A DNA stretch of 64,000 bases. Origin: Tubulanus polymorphus. Lineage: Eukaryota > Nemertea > Palaeonemertea > Tubulaniformes > Tubulanidae. Within the stretch, counting starts at the first letter, position 1. Every line of letters begins with the position of its first letter. This document shows, in pieces, positions 15,146 to 28,744 of this stretch. Location of the stretch: the NCBI RefSeq assembly GCF_964204645.1, contig NC_134027.1, positions 6,126,485 through 6,190,484 on the forward strand, read 5' to 3'. A model generated the notes under the pieces. That model had not been told where the DNA came from. It saw only the letters and a list, made by a program, of their open reading frames with translations, and made no database searches. A program made the translations under genes and the position numbers.

Positions 15146-17441
15146 ATGACATGAGAATGTTTCATTCGGGCATCTCTTAAAGTTTCCCACCGGTCGTTTG
15201 TAAAAAAAAAATAACGTGAACAAATGATTTTTGCCGGAACGCAATTCTCGGGTTTCTGTGACTTGTTGCGGTATATTGTAATTTCGTAATTACTTCATGT
15301 ACTTGTATTATAAAATGATAACAGTATATTAGATATTCTGTTCGTGAACGATGTGGTTCAACATCATCGGTGTTCTTTCCTATATCAGTAAATTGCAAAA
15401 AATGAATGCGGCTCGTCATGGAAGCAATGTAACACTAATTTACAGCAGCCACCATTGGTAGATATTGCGCTTGCCCTTACTTACCTGAATAAACATTGTT
15501 ATCAGGTTCAAAAACTTATCTATCGTCATTCCAGTTGTTAATATTTAAATATTTAAGTTATTTTGAAACATTTGATCAGCCATTTCATGTTGCTGGCAAG
15601 CGTTGCGTTATCGATAAGATTGTCGTCTGTTTGCAAAAAAATGACGAAGCATTTCAACAGTGTAGAAACGGATCGGCAGGAACGACGTATATCATTCAGT
15701 GCGAGGACCTTCCTGGGACGAGCTTTTGAACATTTCCTCGCTCTCCAGCTCATCGTGGTCTACTTAATCGTTGCACTATAACTCGATAACAGCTGTAAGC
15801 GGAGTCGACACTCTGGTACTGGAGTGTTCGTGCTGTAGAAATAAAGCATTACTAGTGATCATTCATTAGGAAGAAGTTAAGGAAATAATTCATCAAATAT
15901 TAATGAATAACACTTGTGTATTAATCAATCTCTGTCTCTAGTTATAATTGTGTAAAAAGTAGCTTAATTAACTCGGTGTTTAAGTTGTTAGTTGTGTAAA
16001 TTATGTGTTTATGATAATAACAACGTTTTCTATAGTTATTGGAAGGATTGTTCAAGAAGCGATTCTTTGTAATTGTAAATGTGTGAGGATATAATATGTT
16101 GACAACGCGCTCTCTATTGTTGATCGAATTACTTTAAATATAACGGATCGATGTACGGCTATCAGTCGTACTTATTATTCCCATCGCTTAGAAAGTTTCT
16201 TAGTAAAGTACGAGTCTGATAATTTGACCCTGACGAGTAGCAGGCATTGATTTATTATCTGTAAACAGCTCAAAACATTTGGAGCTACATTGAAAATTAA
16301 GAAATTCCAGTATTGAGTCATTAGTTGAAAATATTTGAGTGTCATAGAGTATTTTGATGTCTGCTTCTTGATAGTTTGAATATGTCACTATCTGAAGTAA
16401 TTGCAGAATATTGGTTCAGGTGTCTGGGGTTTTACCATCTGTAATTGGAAAGTGTAATTTTAAGAACATGTATAATAATGTAATAGCCATTGTGACAGGA
16501 AAAATGCTGACTTTGTTTCAAGTATTCTGTTATGTTAGCTTCTGCGTAATTCTGGCTTTTGTATTCAAACGATGGCAGGTTCAGTGGCACTTTTCAGTTT
16601 TACACTGCTGATTTCTTTTACGATCCAGTTCCTCTGTTATTGGTTCTTTCTTTACTTTACACTAAGTTGTTAATGCAGTGAAATACTTAGAATATATTGG
16701 AACTGGTTCTCGAAGGTTTTGTGAACCTAACATATAACCTGCCCTTCTTGGAATATAAAGTAACCACCTGTCTATCTTATGATTGCTGCAAAGAATTTCA
16801 TAAGATTTTGCGTTGGTTGTCCAATTTTCAGTCATTCTCTTGTAGCATTTATTCCTGCATAATGTATGTGTTCAGTGTTGTCATTTTGTATCTTACTATT
16901 TTATAGGAATAAAAAAACTTGTGTTTTATCCGCGACACTCAATATTTTGCATTTTCTAGTCATTTTGTGGATTTTAAGCTGTTTGTGGGATTGCATAGGA
17001 CAAGCTACAATTTACTGTCGTTGTAATTCAAGTGGAGACTGCTAAAATCCCTCAAGACATAAAAGTTATCAAATGGGTGTTAATTTAAAATAGGTGACAG
17101 GAGATTGGGCAAGATTATGATGCAACAGTAGATTATGGGTGACCACGCAGTAACTGGGCACTGTTCAAGCAAACCCTGTAACACTTGTACAACGTCCATT
17201 GAGGATTAACAGTAGTGTTGATATCTCAAATCTTCAGCTGTGGTATACAGATTCCTCACTACAGAAAAGGTATTCAAAATAAACGTATAATATTGTACAT
17301 CGATGTTTATTAAAATCCATGCATTAATGACAGTATTTACAACATAGTCGTATGCACATAAATAAAACAATTGGATTTATACAAAGATTATTAAAATCGA
17401 ATATATACAAAATAGCAAAATCAGATGGATTTTTATGTAGC
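15146..17441. other. Long 3' region of HMGB-like gene and tail-to-tail intergenic DNA
   Basis: No coding exon recognised. Plus-strand AATAAA signals at 15488-15493, 15840-15845 and 16908-16913 suggest alternative HMGB 3' ends. TTTATT near 17304-17309 on the plus strand is a plausible minus-strand polyadenylation signal for PRPF18. Short open frames in the region have no supporting features. Confidence 0.5.
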
Positions 17442-19665
17442 TTATGTAACATCTTTTTCATAATCAACCATTCTTGAAGGATCAGTTGGATAGAACTTCT
17501 GACATTTTGTCATAAGACGCTTCAAACCCTGCAATAGAAAAGAAAAAAGAACTTCTGAACTGATGCTCACAACAGATGATGATAATGTTTGGCATTGGAC
17601 GAGACAATGAAATATAGTAGATGAATCATACCTGTATATATTTGCGTTGCGTTTCATCATTGAGTACATGTGCAACGTTCTTGTCAAAAATCTTCTCACG
17701 ACCAGTACGTGCGTGAATACCAACCATAGTTACACCTATTGGCCATGGCGCATTACCTATAGCCATCTCTAAATAAGCATCATTTGCCTGAAAATTTTAA
17801 AATAGGTTATTCCCTGAATCATCTGATCGCAATTAGACATTTAGGTGCAACGATTTGAAACAAGAGTAGTTTCATAGGTCAATGTAGATAATATTTACTT
17901 TTATGTAATTTCTCACAAGAAGATGCTTCACAATATCAACCAGACACACCAAAATATCCTCCGATAATTTCTGAAAGTGTACATATAATCAGTTTAAATA
18001 AATATTCCATGCATCCAGTGCACCTAAAAAACCATGCTAATGTCTAAGTAATGAACTTACTCGCTTTTTTAGTTTCCTCATCAGTGGTCTCAGATATGAC
18101 ACAGTTTGAGAGTGTGTCGCGCTCACTAGCTTTCCACGGTTGCTGGTCTTCTCTTCATTTGGTCGGCTGTTCAATTGTTTACCCCAATGTTCCAGAATGA
18201 GCTAAAAATCGCAAGACAAAAGCTTTTAATATACTTACGGATTTATAACGAAAATGCAAAAATGTAGATTGAGAACATAAAAATAGCCAATGAACTTACT
18301 TTGATAAAATTGAGGATTATCTCTTGATCTTTATCACTGGCACCCCGACCGAGCTCATTTTTCCATTTCTATGAAATAGAATATCTAATGTTCAATACTG
18401 AGAATTTATAGTACTGGTAGTAACAGTATGAGAATGCTGCTTAACTAATACCTCAATGTCTTCTTCTGTAAATGCAGATTCTTTGATTTTAACATCTGTT
18501 GAATCAGTATCGTCATTCGTATTATACTGTACAATTTCATTCAGATATTCCTGATCCACTCTGTCCATAGCTGCTTTAAAATCATTTTTAAACCCCTGCA
18601 ATCAAAAACATCACTAACAATTGGATTAAAATGAAGCATTGAAGTTAGAATCAACTGAAGTCATGTTCTCGACTCTACCTTATTGACTTCAGGTTCTAAG
18701 ATTTCTAGTTTTTTCAAACGCTGAAAAGCTTCATGATCTGACTCGGCAAAAAATCGTATAGGTTCGCCACGTTCCCTTAATCTTCTGATAACCTACAATA
18801 TCAAAGAATAAAAATCATATCTAATAAAATATTGTACGTCTGAGATATTCTGCTGGCACCTGTGACTGATGAATAAATGAAATTGAAATTCTATTCCTAT
18901 TTCCTTACTTCTTTTCTTGGAAGCATGTATTTTTTCGTGTTTGCAGTCTCCTTTTTATCATCATCGACTTTCTCTTCAACTTCTTCCTGTAAAAAGCACA
19001 CCAAACATTAAATTATCTTTAGATTATCATTTTTTAGAGTTCTTACTTACAATCAGTGACAAATATTGGAAATCAAAGAAATACCTGCTCTTTCTTTTCA
19101 TGTTGTTGTTGTAGAAGTCTATGTTTTTTCAAATATTCCTCTGTTTGTTTAGCTGCAAGATCACCACGTTTGAAATATTTCTTTTCTGGAGCCTTACAAA
19201 AAAAATGATTCCCAATTTTAATCAAAGCGAAATATAAGCACAAATAACTTATTATTAGAGTTTTGTAATGAAAATCATTCATTTGGCTTCATTGAATGAT
19301 ATACAAATCAACGACAATTGTCAATGGTCATTTGGTTTACTTATACCTCACTCCAAGCTACTACTCGATACAGATTACAGTACAGGCAGGGGCCAGTTGC
19401 TCAAAACATGGTTACCGCTGGATAGATACCATAGTAACAATGAAATTTTAATTGTCACTATACCAACTATCCATCGGTTAGCAAGATTAAGAATATAGTC
19501 TAAAAATTTGTATTTGTATTTATCTCATACATGATACAAACAATGTCCATTTTAAGCTAACACACTGAAACGAGCGGTAGAAATCAAGATTTATAAATTT
19601 ACCAAAACATTAGTTGACTGTATTTGCTTTCTTTTGCGCTCGATTTCTGCTTTTAAGATGTCCAT
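17442..19665 (-). CDS. PRPF18: Pre-mRNA-splicing factor 18
   Basis: Exons (minus): 19665-19603, 19192-19085, 18986-18909, 18792-18679, 18595-18452, 18368-18300, 18201-18061, 17970-17899, 17787-17632, 17528-17442. All ten exons are phase 0 and total 343 residues (human 342). The N-terminus [14 protein letters not shown], the PRP4-like motif [15 protein letters not shown], and the Prp18 core [20 protein letters not shown] and [15 protein letters not shown] are almost identical to the human protein. PRPF18 is a U5 snRNP-associated factor for the second transesterification step and acts in the nucleus. The linker at residues 140-165 is divergent and rich in Asp/Thr. Uniform phase-0 introns would allow exon skipping without frameshift. 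Divergent from the CFAP92-like gene. Intron 1 carries a palindromic repeat. Confidence 0.97.
19410..19482. repeat. Imperfect palindrome (MITE fragment) in PRPF18 intron 1
   Basis: The left arm begins GTTACCGCTGGATAG and the right arm ends CTATCCATCGGTTAGC. The arms pair along about 35 bp each, around a centre near AAATTTTAATT. Such hairpins are typical of short inverted-repeat transposon remnants. Confidence 0.65.
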
Positions 19666-20670
19666 TTTATTGTTCTGTTTAATGTTTTGATGTTAATAAA
19701 TGGTTAAGTATGTTAAGTACCCATTTCCTGGTTTGTGGTACATCGCCATCTATTGTCGGAATTTCACTGAATCCTAATCATCGGAATCGGCTCTCCAACC
19801 ACATTTAAGGCCGAAACCGGGAATTAGGGACACCTCAACAAACAAGTAGTTCACTATCAACAATGTTGTAGCAACAAGGCGAATGAAAATATTCAAAATA
19901 ACTCAAATTATCCTTATTTCGTATAGCTACAACTATTTGTTATGCACTATTTTCTAAATATAATAGATATTCTAGGTCGGTTTCATTCGTATTTAACTGA
20001 AACAACGTATTGAGCAAGAAAACTAAGTTCAAATGAGTGATTATTTTTTCTAAGTGCACGTCTGATCTGTTTTATTTCCGGGTGTTGTCCGGTCCCTCTT
20101 GACAGTTCGAGTTCGCGTGATGAAATCTATTGCAGGTCTACTTATTTCGATACTGTATCTAACACGCCATGTCCACATAAGAGAATGAAATGTAGCCAGT
20201 CGGAACGTGTTATGAGTGTTCTTTGATTTTTGAGTAATAGGTAAGTACTCATCACTTTTTGTTGATCCAAATCAGTCAAATCTTTTTTTTAAGTTTAAAA
20301 AGTAAGTTTAACTAAAAAGATCTGGACACTCAGTCCAGACTCCACAATTATTACGGCCAATCACTCCTAGTACCTAATCAGTATTGTATTGCCAAAACTA
20401 ATAGGGCAGTTAGTAAAAATTGTAAAAGTAAACATTTGCGTTAATTAGTTGACTCTTGATCGAACACGCACACAGAATAGACAACATGTTCTGATTTTAA
20501 AACTCCCCTTTTTAGAGATTAAATTCATCAATTGTCATTTCGTTTCCATGATGGCTCCTTTTTCTGTAATAGTTGGGCTTTTTGAAAAAACATTTAAGTT
20601 TTTTTCCTCAAACGAATCAATTTTGGCTTAAATTATTTGTTATCTGTTTTGTAGAGTGGTTCAATTAATC
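19666..20670 (+). promoter_or_regulatory. Divergent promoter region and 5' UTR exon of the CFAP92-like gene
   Basis: Head-to-head with PRPF18. A plausible non-coding exon of the plus-strand gene ends at 20240 (TAATAG followed by donor GTAAGT). The first coding exon is reached after the acceptor TTTTGTAG at 20654, with its ATG 16 bases downstream. The 5' boundary of the UTR exon cannot be set from sequence. Confidence 0.5.
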
Positions 20671-23600
20671 ATGTCCAACCACCGAGTTAGTGGAGGGGAT
20701 CTGACACAGCAGGCATCAGTGACGAGTATGACTAGTCAAAGCAGCAGCAGAGGAAGGAATTCTTCAACAGGTGAAAGGAAAACTTCGGGAGGTAAACAGT
20801 CATCAGCTAGGTCAAGTGGCAAAAGTCTTCTAGGTCAGTATTTATGCCGAAATTAACTGCCAACATATTGAAAATTTTGCTTTCATTGAAAATATTCAGT
20901 ATTTTTTCATCTATTTCAACAGCGGACACTTCTGGAACAAGTTTGACATCGATGCCGAATTCGCCAAGGATGAAAAATGTCGCCAGCAAATCTCCCTCGC
21001 AAAGAAGCGCTTCAAAGTCTCCCAGTCGCACATCGAGCAATGCTAAATCACCTCATGGCAGTAACACTCAGGATAGTCTTCCGAAACCACGTCGCAGGCG
21101 AAAGAAAGGCAAAACTGATGACGAACACAGAGTGATTTTTACTGTAACTGTCGCACAAGCTATTCCTACTGGTAAGCAATGCACGCAATTTTCAGGAAAT
21201 ATTCAAGAGAAATAAAAATGTTTAGCCTAGTACCGTACATAAGGCTATTATGCAATAGACTGGTTGAGAAAACAATTTACTTTTCTCTCTCTTCATTGCT
21301 CAGTAGATTTCAGTTTTAATTGATTAGATTGTGCTTTTATCTGTGCTGTATTGATATGTTATTTATTCTGTCAACAGTTGTACTATCAAACTGTTATTAG
21401 ATTTTCCTTAAAATGGTCAGTTTTGATCATAGGTAATTCGTCATAGCGTTGGTGTATTTTTTACAGGTATTTATAGAGTTAATTTATAATTTTTATCATC
21501 GAGCACTATAATCGATTTCATCAATTAGTTGCTGCACTATTTCTGTTGACATAAGGCTCCAGTCAAGCATTCCGCTGATGATAGAGTGTTTATAAGTTGC
21601 CCGGGTAACATTCATATCGTTTGGTGTTGGCAAGCGCAATAAAAGAAATGAAAAATGAGCATGATTAAGAGTAATTCAATTTCTCTACGGTATATTATTG
21701 CGGTTGCTTTTTTGAAAGTGGAAATCGAGAATGTGATTACCGGTAAATCTTGCTTGTATAGGCCTATGGCCTATGTGCTCCCAAAAAATGTCCCAGCCCC
21801 AATTTGTTTCAAATATTGAATAGCAATCATTGATTCCTTCAGCTGTGTTCGAGGGTAGAGAAATATCTAGGGATACAGAAAATCCGAGTCGAAATTCTGC
21901 AGGTAGTACATGTATAAATATTTAATCAAGCACGCCTCTCACATTCTTATTTACTTCAAGTGGTATATTTTTCTAATCAAAAGTCACAATAATTTGTTGC
22001 ATAAGCTAGTGTATTCACTAACATTAAAGTAAACAATTCTAAACGGTACATTTTGTTTTCTGGCCCTCACGAAATTTATTTAACAGTTTTTTTGTCCCTA
22101 CAGTATTTTTTGCACTGTAAACCTGTGTAACTTGATCCAAACCAGTTTTTACTGCAATGGTGACTCGAAAACAAGTTTTTGTTTACATTACAAAACAGTT
22201 ATTTGTAATTGTTGCATGATCTTTGCATGTGTCTCGTCTCATTGATTTGTACCCTGAATATTTAATGCATATTTTATGAGCAAAAGCCACTGAACACATG
22301 CATGCGATGTGATGTTTAATTCATGTACTGTATTCACCATCCACTATTTGCAAACCAAATTGGCTTCCAAATATCTGTTCTTTCAAATGATATACAGTGA
22401 ATATGGAGGTTATCAGAACGTATTGCTTACGATTTAAAGATGTTTGCTTTTGTAACAATTGAATAGTTTGAAAATGTTATTATAATTGAATTCACCTAAA
22501 ATCTAACTCAACGTTTCCTTTTTCAGGTTAAAGGCTTATTTTCTTGCAGCGGCACAAAACATGCATTTATTCAGCCATCAATAGAAACTTGTTTCGTATC
22601 GATTAATGCATTTATCAATCCATTTATCACCATTAATACACGCTTATTCTGTTTAACTACAGCGTGTTTAGCTATTCAATAATATATAATCAATATGACT
22701 TACGTCTAATTGGTGGTATTTTGAATGTAATAGCTGTGTGCTATAATTACACCTGGTATGTTCAATTCCCGAAAGATTGTGTGGTTTTTATAAAAATCAT
22801 GATCCTTTAATGCATTCACTTAATTCTTGTTTCTACTTATTTCAAAATTATAGTCAATACTTCGATGAATTGAATGAAATTTTCTTAACTAAGAATTAGG
22901 TACTTTCTCATTTTCATGTCTTAGCATTTTATTTTCATAAATCAACTGTAAGTCTATTTTTGATTGAAAATTTAGTGAAAGCAGATGACCAGCCGGACGT
23001 CACAGCTCTTGTGAAACGAAAGAAACGTATAGTTGAAGCACCACGCGCACAGAATTACTATCACTGTGAATATTTCCTGTTACCGGATGACGATGAACCA
23101 GTTCGAACAGATGTCGTTACGTTTGGAATGGCAGCTAAAATCTACCCAGATAAACAAGAACCAAAAGTGCTTAAAACTTGGCAAGATGGTGACCAAACCT
23201 GGGTGGTCTGGTCGCATAGGTAAGTATGTTTGCTGGGAATACAATCGACAGTCATGAATTTGAAGAATATTCTAGAATGAGCAGATATCGATGAAGCAAT
23301 TATCTGATCTGACCATGGCACAGCTCTGAATATCCCTAGTTTAATTTTTGTTTTCAGCCATACAATTATCATGACCGAAGAGGTTTTGTTGAAATTATGT
23401 AAACATGATCTTGATCTGCGAATCTGGGATATGAAAGAAAAATGTTCTTCGAGAGCCAAATTTGATCGCCCTAAAGCTTTCAAACTCCCATCGGCCAAAG
23501 GTAATCACTCTTATTTTTTGGAGTCTCTTCAGAACTGCAGATTAAGTTTATTCAAATTTGATAATTGGTGTTTATTTCGATTCAAGGAGAAGATACTGAT

Positions 23601-26600
23601 GATATTGGAGGTGTGAAATCAATGGTTTTGAAACAAGCTAAAAACTTTCTCAAATCACAGCCGAAAAAATTAGTAATTGAAAGACCATTACCTTCAATGT
23701 CAAAAATTGCCTTCGATGAAAATGGTATGCTCATAACAACTGATATGTCAGGTATGCATTAATTGAAATTTGTAAGCTATTAGTGTTTATCTATGAACTC
23801 TTGTTGAAGTCTAAATGTTTTACAATTTTGTCATCATTGGCTATGGCTAATCTCTGCACAGATGTTGGAACTCCTGCACCACGTGACGATAAAGCTAAGG
23901 GAAAATCAGCAGATGAACAGCTGAATACAGCTCCCAGTGAGTTAATATCAATTCAAACTCGAGATCGTCCTGGAGGAAAAGTTAGTGAGGAGGGTACAAG
24001 GTAATAGCGTTACTTCAATGGAGCTCAATATCCTTAGAAAATGATTATGACTTTAAGCTCTTTGCTAATGTTTATTCATGTCTCAGGACGTACAGTAGAC
24101 TTGGAGAGCTTGCTGGAATCAAACCTCCTAAAGAACCAAAGAAAGAAAAAGCTGGGCCAACAAAACGTTCGCGACGAACCCAAAATGATAGCTCCGATGA
24201 TGAAATGTATACAAAATCGGCCGCAGTGCCTAAACATGGAAAAAATAATGTGTATTCTTCGGGTAATAATCTTGAGGGCCATGACGCAGAAGATACTCCA
24301 GGCTCTGCTCCTCCGGGTACTGGTTCGACAGTTGGATTTCGCCGCAGAAAGAAAGATCCTCTTGCACAAGCTCAAGCTGAATATGTGAAGAAACATGGCA
24401 TTGCCACAATAAAAGTCCGACTTGCGGAACTGTTTGCAGGTATGTTAACCTACACTCAAGAGACAATTATCCACTTGATCATGTAATATTTGGAATCACA
24501 ATCATTCCGAAAATTGCTCATACTCCTAGTGCCTGTTGCGATTGTAAAATGCATAAAATGAATATTGAATCTAATCTCCTTTGTTTTACAGATAAATTGA
24601 CGATCACCAGTCGACTAGAAAAATCAGTGACGACAATTGACGATATGTTTGTAACTGTCACTATCGATAAACAGATAATGTCCGACGAACAGAGGCTAAA
24701 ATTCAATCCAATTGTTGTCAAAGTGCATTCAGCTACAAACATGCCTGAAACTCCAATATCACATATGGATTTGAACCAAAGGTTACCTTTTTTGATGATC
24801 CTGATTCCAATATGCCATCACTTCAAACCACATAGTCCCTTCAAGCATCTGGATCTATCCTTCAAGAGCATTCTCATTTGATTTTTTCCAGGTGCCATCC
24901 AGTTTTTTGCAAATACAAGTTTTTCACTGAAGATGAACATACAAGTATTGGTCGTGATCATAGACACAATATATACTGGGATGATGTTACTGTATTTTTC
25001 ACTGGTGAGGATGAAAAGTCAATAAACAGTGCTTGTTATAGTTGCATAGATCAAATCTGTTCTATCATTCCACAAGCTTGAATTCAAGCAATTTTTGTTA
25101 ATTTATATCTTTTATTTCACTTTTTACTTTTTTTCACCAGGAACAATGGATAAATCTGAGTTAAGACAATATTTAACAGGGCCTCCATTGACAATTGAGG
25201 TGCATGATCGTGACAGAAAATATGTCGAAGAGAAGTTAAAACCTACGCTATTTGGTGACGATTTGGAGGATGAAAAAATCAGCAACGTTGGAACGGTTGG
25301 ATGTGAGTGCTGTTTTAATACATGTCAACAAACCCAGCTCCTCGGTTATGAGTAAAGTAGATCTAATGATTTTATGTCACTTCCAGCTCGCAGAACGATA
25401 TATAATCCATATCTAGACAGAGAAAAACCTTGGGATCCATATGGTTTGGCGAAATTTGATCTATCTGGTTTACTATTGGGTCAAAAAGTATTGGAACTTG
25501 CATCTCCAATACAGCCATGCGCAATGCCCGATCCATTGGGTATCAAAGAAGGGAAGATGGATGGCAAATTATTAGGTGTAACTGGTGCAGTTGATGGACC
25601 AGGTATGTCAATTTGAAAATATGGTAATTTAATCCTGATTGGTCTATCTAACTGGATGTGGTTATTGGTTTATTCGTTATTCTTTTTCAGTTGAAACTCC
25701 TCTACAATCTGGTCATTATCTGCAGGGTGGTGCTTCTCTGAAAATACTCGTGGAAATAGCTCATACCCTGACGAATGCAGCAGAAGTTGCTGAAAACGTT
25801 GATTTGGAAACTACGACTGAGGTAGAATAGAAAAGCAAATATTTGTATTCATGTCGCACATATTTTGGCGATGATAAATTGTAAAAAAATTTCTGTCATC
25901 ATTCCAGTGTCCATTTGCTCGAATTATTTTCAAATTTGACTACAAGAACGCAACATTCCTTCATAAAATACAGAATCTCATAACTGAAATCAATGCAAAA
26001 GCATTGCAGCTTGATGATCTGCCAGACACTGTAGTAAGTGTAGCTTTGTCTACATACAAGTTATCCAGGTAACTTAAACAAATGTCCTGATTTAGAATTA
26101 TCCATCCTTTGAGCTGTCTTAAAAAGAAATTCTAAATCTTGTAGGCAGCAGCAGCAAAGTAGAGATTTGGACATAGTAACTGGATTCCACGTGATGGATG
26201 GCAAGCGACATGTGTTTGTGCTAGAAGGGCTCCGTGATTCGGCCATCAAGTTACTCTGGGAGTCTCTTCCTAAACTTGAAAATTCAGGTGCAGCTCATTT
26301 ACTTTGTAAAAACCTGAGTGTACTGACATGTTTCATTAATGATGAACAGATTTTTTGTAATTGAAATTTATAGATGTAACAGTTTTATATCACACTGATA
26401 TGTGCTTCAGTGACCGGCTCTATACAGCGTTAGATGTGGATTTGTGTCGAGTAAAACTACATGAACCGTTAGATATAATTGTGCAACAACCATTACTATA
26501 CATCAGAGATATGGTGCCGAGACCTTGCTTCCAAGCTCTCATCAAATTACACGATGTAAGTGCCAGCCTATCATGGTGGATATATGGAGTGTCTGCTATG

Positions 26601-28744
26601 CAGTGATCTTTAAGTTTCAATTTGTTTAAGGGAGGAGATAGTGAATTCTGTTCTGTTAATGAATTTTAGTTGCTGTCAATGGATCTACTGAGGAATGCTG
26701 TTCGAAATGAATTATTCCCATCTGCTGAAATGGTAGTTTCTATGAGCAAAGAATTTGGTGTCCCATTAACCAGTGAAGATTTTGAAGGTACTGAAGAGCA
26801 ATTATATCCTATTTAAAGCCTACATTTCCTTGTCAATTTGAAACACTGAAATTTTTGTTATTTCAGATTTACAACCAGTTTCTCACGATGGTAAAGATGC
26901 AATGGATGATCCAAATGGCTGGATGAATAATATTGGTCCGAGTCATGTCCATACACCGATAGATAATTTTAATGATCTGTACGTCACTGCACTTGAGAAA
27001 CGGCTAACTGAAGATGTCAAAGATTTCAAGCAAGAAAATATGGTAATAATTGATTTGCATATAATTCTAATTTTCTTTGAATCAAAGAAGTAGTTTCCAC
27101 TCATGGTATGTTGGACTTCATATTTTGTATATGACAGGAAGAGATTCGGAAGAAGAGTGATGAAAATAGACGGAATAAGAAATGTCCTGTGACGCTGCAT
27201 GCAGATCAACAACCAGCTCATAATTACAGCGTTCAGTCTCTCAATTCAACTGAGCTGGCTAAAGATAAACTTCGTCAACTACTGTCAGAGGTTCGTTGTG
27301 TTTATATCATTTATGATTGATAGTTAAAAAGTAATTAAATGGGAAGAGTTTATGTCATTGTATTCATTCATCAGGATCCAGATCGTAGATATACATACTG
27401 TCAGAAATACCATCATTCAATGACAGTTTTGCCTGTCAATATCGACAAATTACGTAAAGATCAAGAGAATCATTCTCGAGCGAGATGGCAAACACAAAAT
27501 GGTTTTGTGTACCCAGGCGTCAAGTCAACAATTGACAGTAATATACATGCCAAAAAACCTGTCGAACCTCGGACTGATGAACTTAAGATGGTGAGCTACA
27601 ATACCTTAATTTACCCTTACTGGTGAATCTTAACTTATGACACAATTTATGAATTAGGAATTGGTTAATCTTCATATTTCAGCCATGGATTGAAAACTCA
27701 CTTCATACATCGATAATGCAAGCTCCGTTGGATCGTGGTCGTTTCTCGTGGAATTATCGTCACAACGATATGAATTTGTGGCGACGACCGATGGAAAATT
27801 TCGGAAACCAAATTCCCATCACAATCCACGAAGCTGGAGATAAATTAGAACAAGAAAAAATATCAGCTGTCGAAAAGTCCTATCAGGTAATTGTAGGATT
27901 AGATACGATCCATCACATGCTACTACAGATATCATAATTTCAAATTTTCTCATAAAAGGTAGAGTACCTGACTCTTAACGCATGTGTTTATATTTAAGGA
28001 ATGGTTATCTAAGATAATTGTGGACAGTATGGGTACAAAGTCTCATCGATGTCTGCCGGCAACTGAACTTACTCATAAAGGATTTAAATCGAGCAATCAG
28101 TTGGATCGTTTACAGGGGCTTCTTAAAAATGAACCGCAAAAAGTGGCGTTACGTCGGCCAGGAATGAGATTACGAGAAGTGCCACCATTGAGCGTCGTTT
28201 CAAATCCGAGTGTTGATACGGCATCTCGAAATCTCGGATTACGCCTGCCACCGGCATTCAATGCCAATATAGAGAAGACGAAGGGCTTCGCTCCTGGACC
28301 GTTTGCGCATAAAAGCTGGGTTAATGAAAGTAATAAGATACCGATACGATATTATGATCATTCAAAATACGCTGCTTCAAAAGGACATGATTTCAAGTAA
28401 GTAAATCATCTTATATCCCTGTAAATTCTTTGGTCTTTTGTGTAATGATGCAGATAGAATATCAAAATATGATATGAAAAAATCTTATTTCCAGCGTTTA
28501 TCACAAAGAACGAGATGTGTTATCATGGCGACCAATAATCCCTCTGAATGAAGAAGAACGTGACAATCATCTATTCTGGTTGTACAATCAATCAACGAGT
28601 AACACCTGTCCGGAATTGGTGTCTGGTCACGGTATTGATTCAGGATTTGGCTCGAGCGATGCAGCCACTGGTGAATATACACTTGATCCAACTCTAGCTG
28701 TGAGCAGCCATATAGAAAAACAATCAATAGGCTGTGCAGAATAA
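20671..28744 (+). CDS. CFAP92: CFAP92-like (DUF4550-type) cilia/flagella-associated protein
   Basis: Coding exons: 20671-20833, 20923-21171, 22976-23219, 23358-23500, 23587-23751, 23862-24000, 24087-24439, 24592-24781, 24892-25004, 25141-25302, 25387-25602, 25691-25821, 25908-26068, 26145-26287, 26374-26555, 26670-26787, 26867-27042, 27138-27290, 27375-27590, 27683-27886, 27999-28396, 28495-28744; 1422 residues. The N-terminus (about 1-120) is Ser/Arg/Lys-rich and disordered. A conserved block follows: [40 protein letters not shown] and [13 protein letters not shown], which I associate from memory with DUF4550 of the CFAP92/KIAA1257 family. The middle and C-terminal parts (for example [49 protein letters not shown]) are rich in short conserved stretches. 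A role in the axoneme is inferred from family only. No catalytic motif or membrane segment seen. An in-frame cassette exon is possible at 21843-21902. Confidence 0.68.
21843..21902 (+). CDS. Possible cassette exon of the CFAP92-like gene
   Basis: A 60-base open segment in the 1.8-kb intron between 21171 and 22976. It has a good acceptor (GATTCCTTCAG) and donor (GCAG/GTAGTA). It enters and leaves in phase 1, exactly matching both flanking exons, and adds 20 residues (Ser/Arg/Glu-rich) without a stop. Confidence 0.45.

Noticed and set aside
15496-15781. Open frames in the HMGB 3' region
   Set aside because: Frames on both strands overlap, have no splice or domain support, and sit between polyadenylation signals.
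19865-19875. GTTGTAGCAAC as an X-box between PRPF18 and the CFAP92-like gene
   Set aside because: An imperfect palindrome whose half-site spacing does not fit the RFX pattern.
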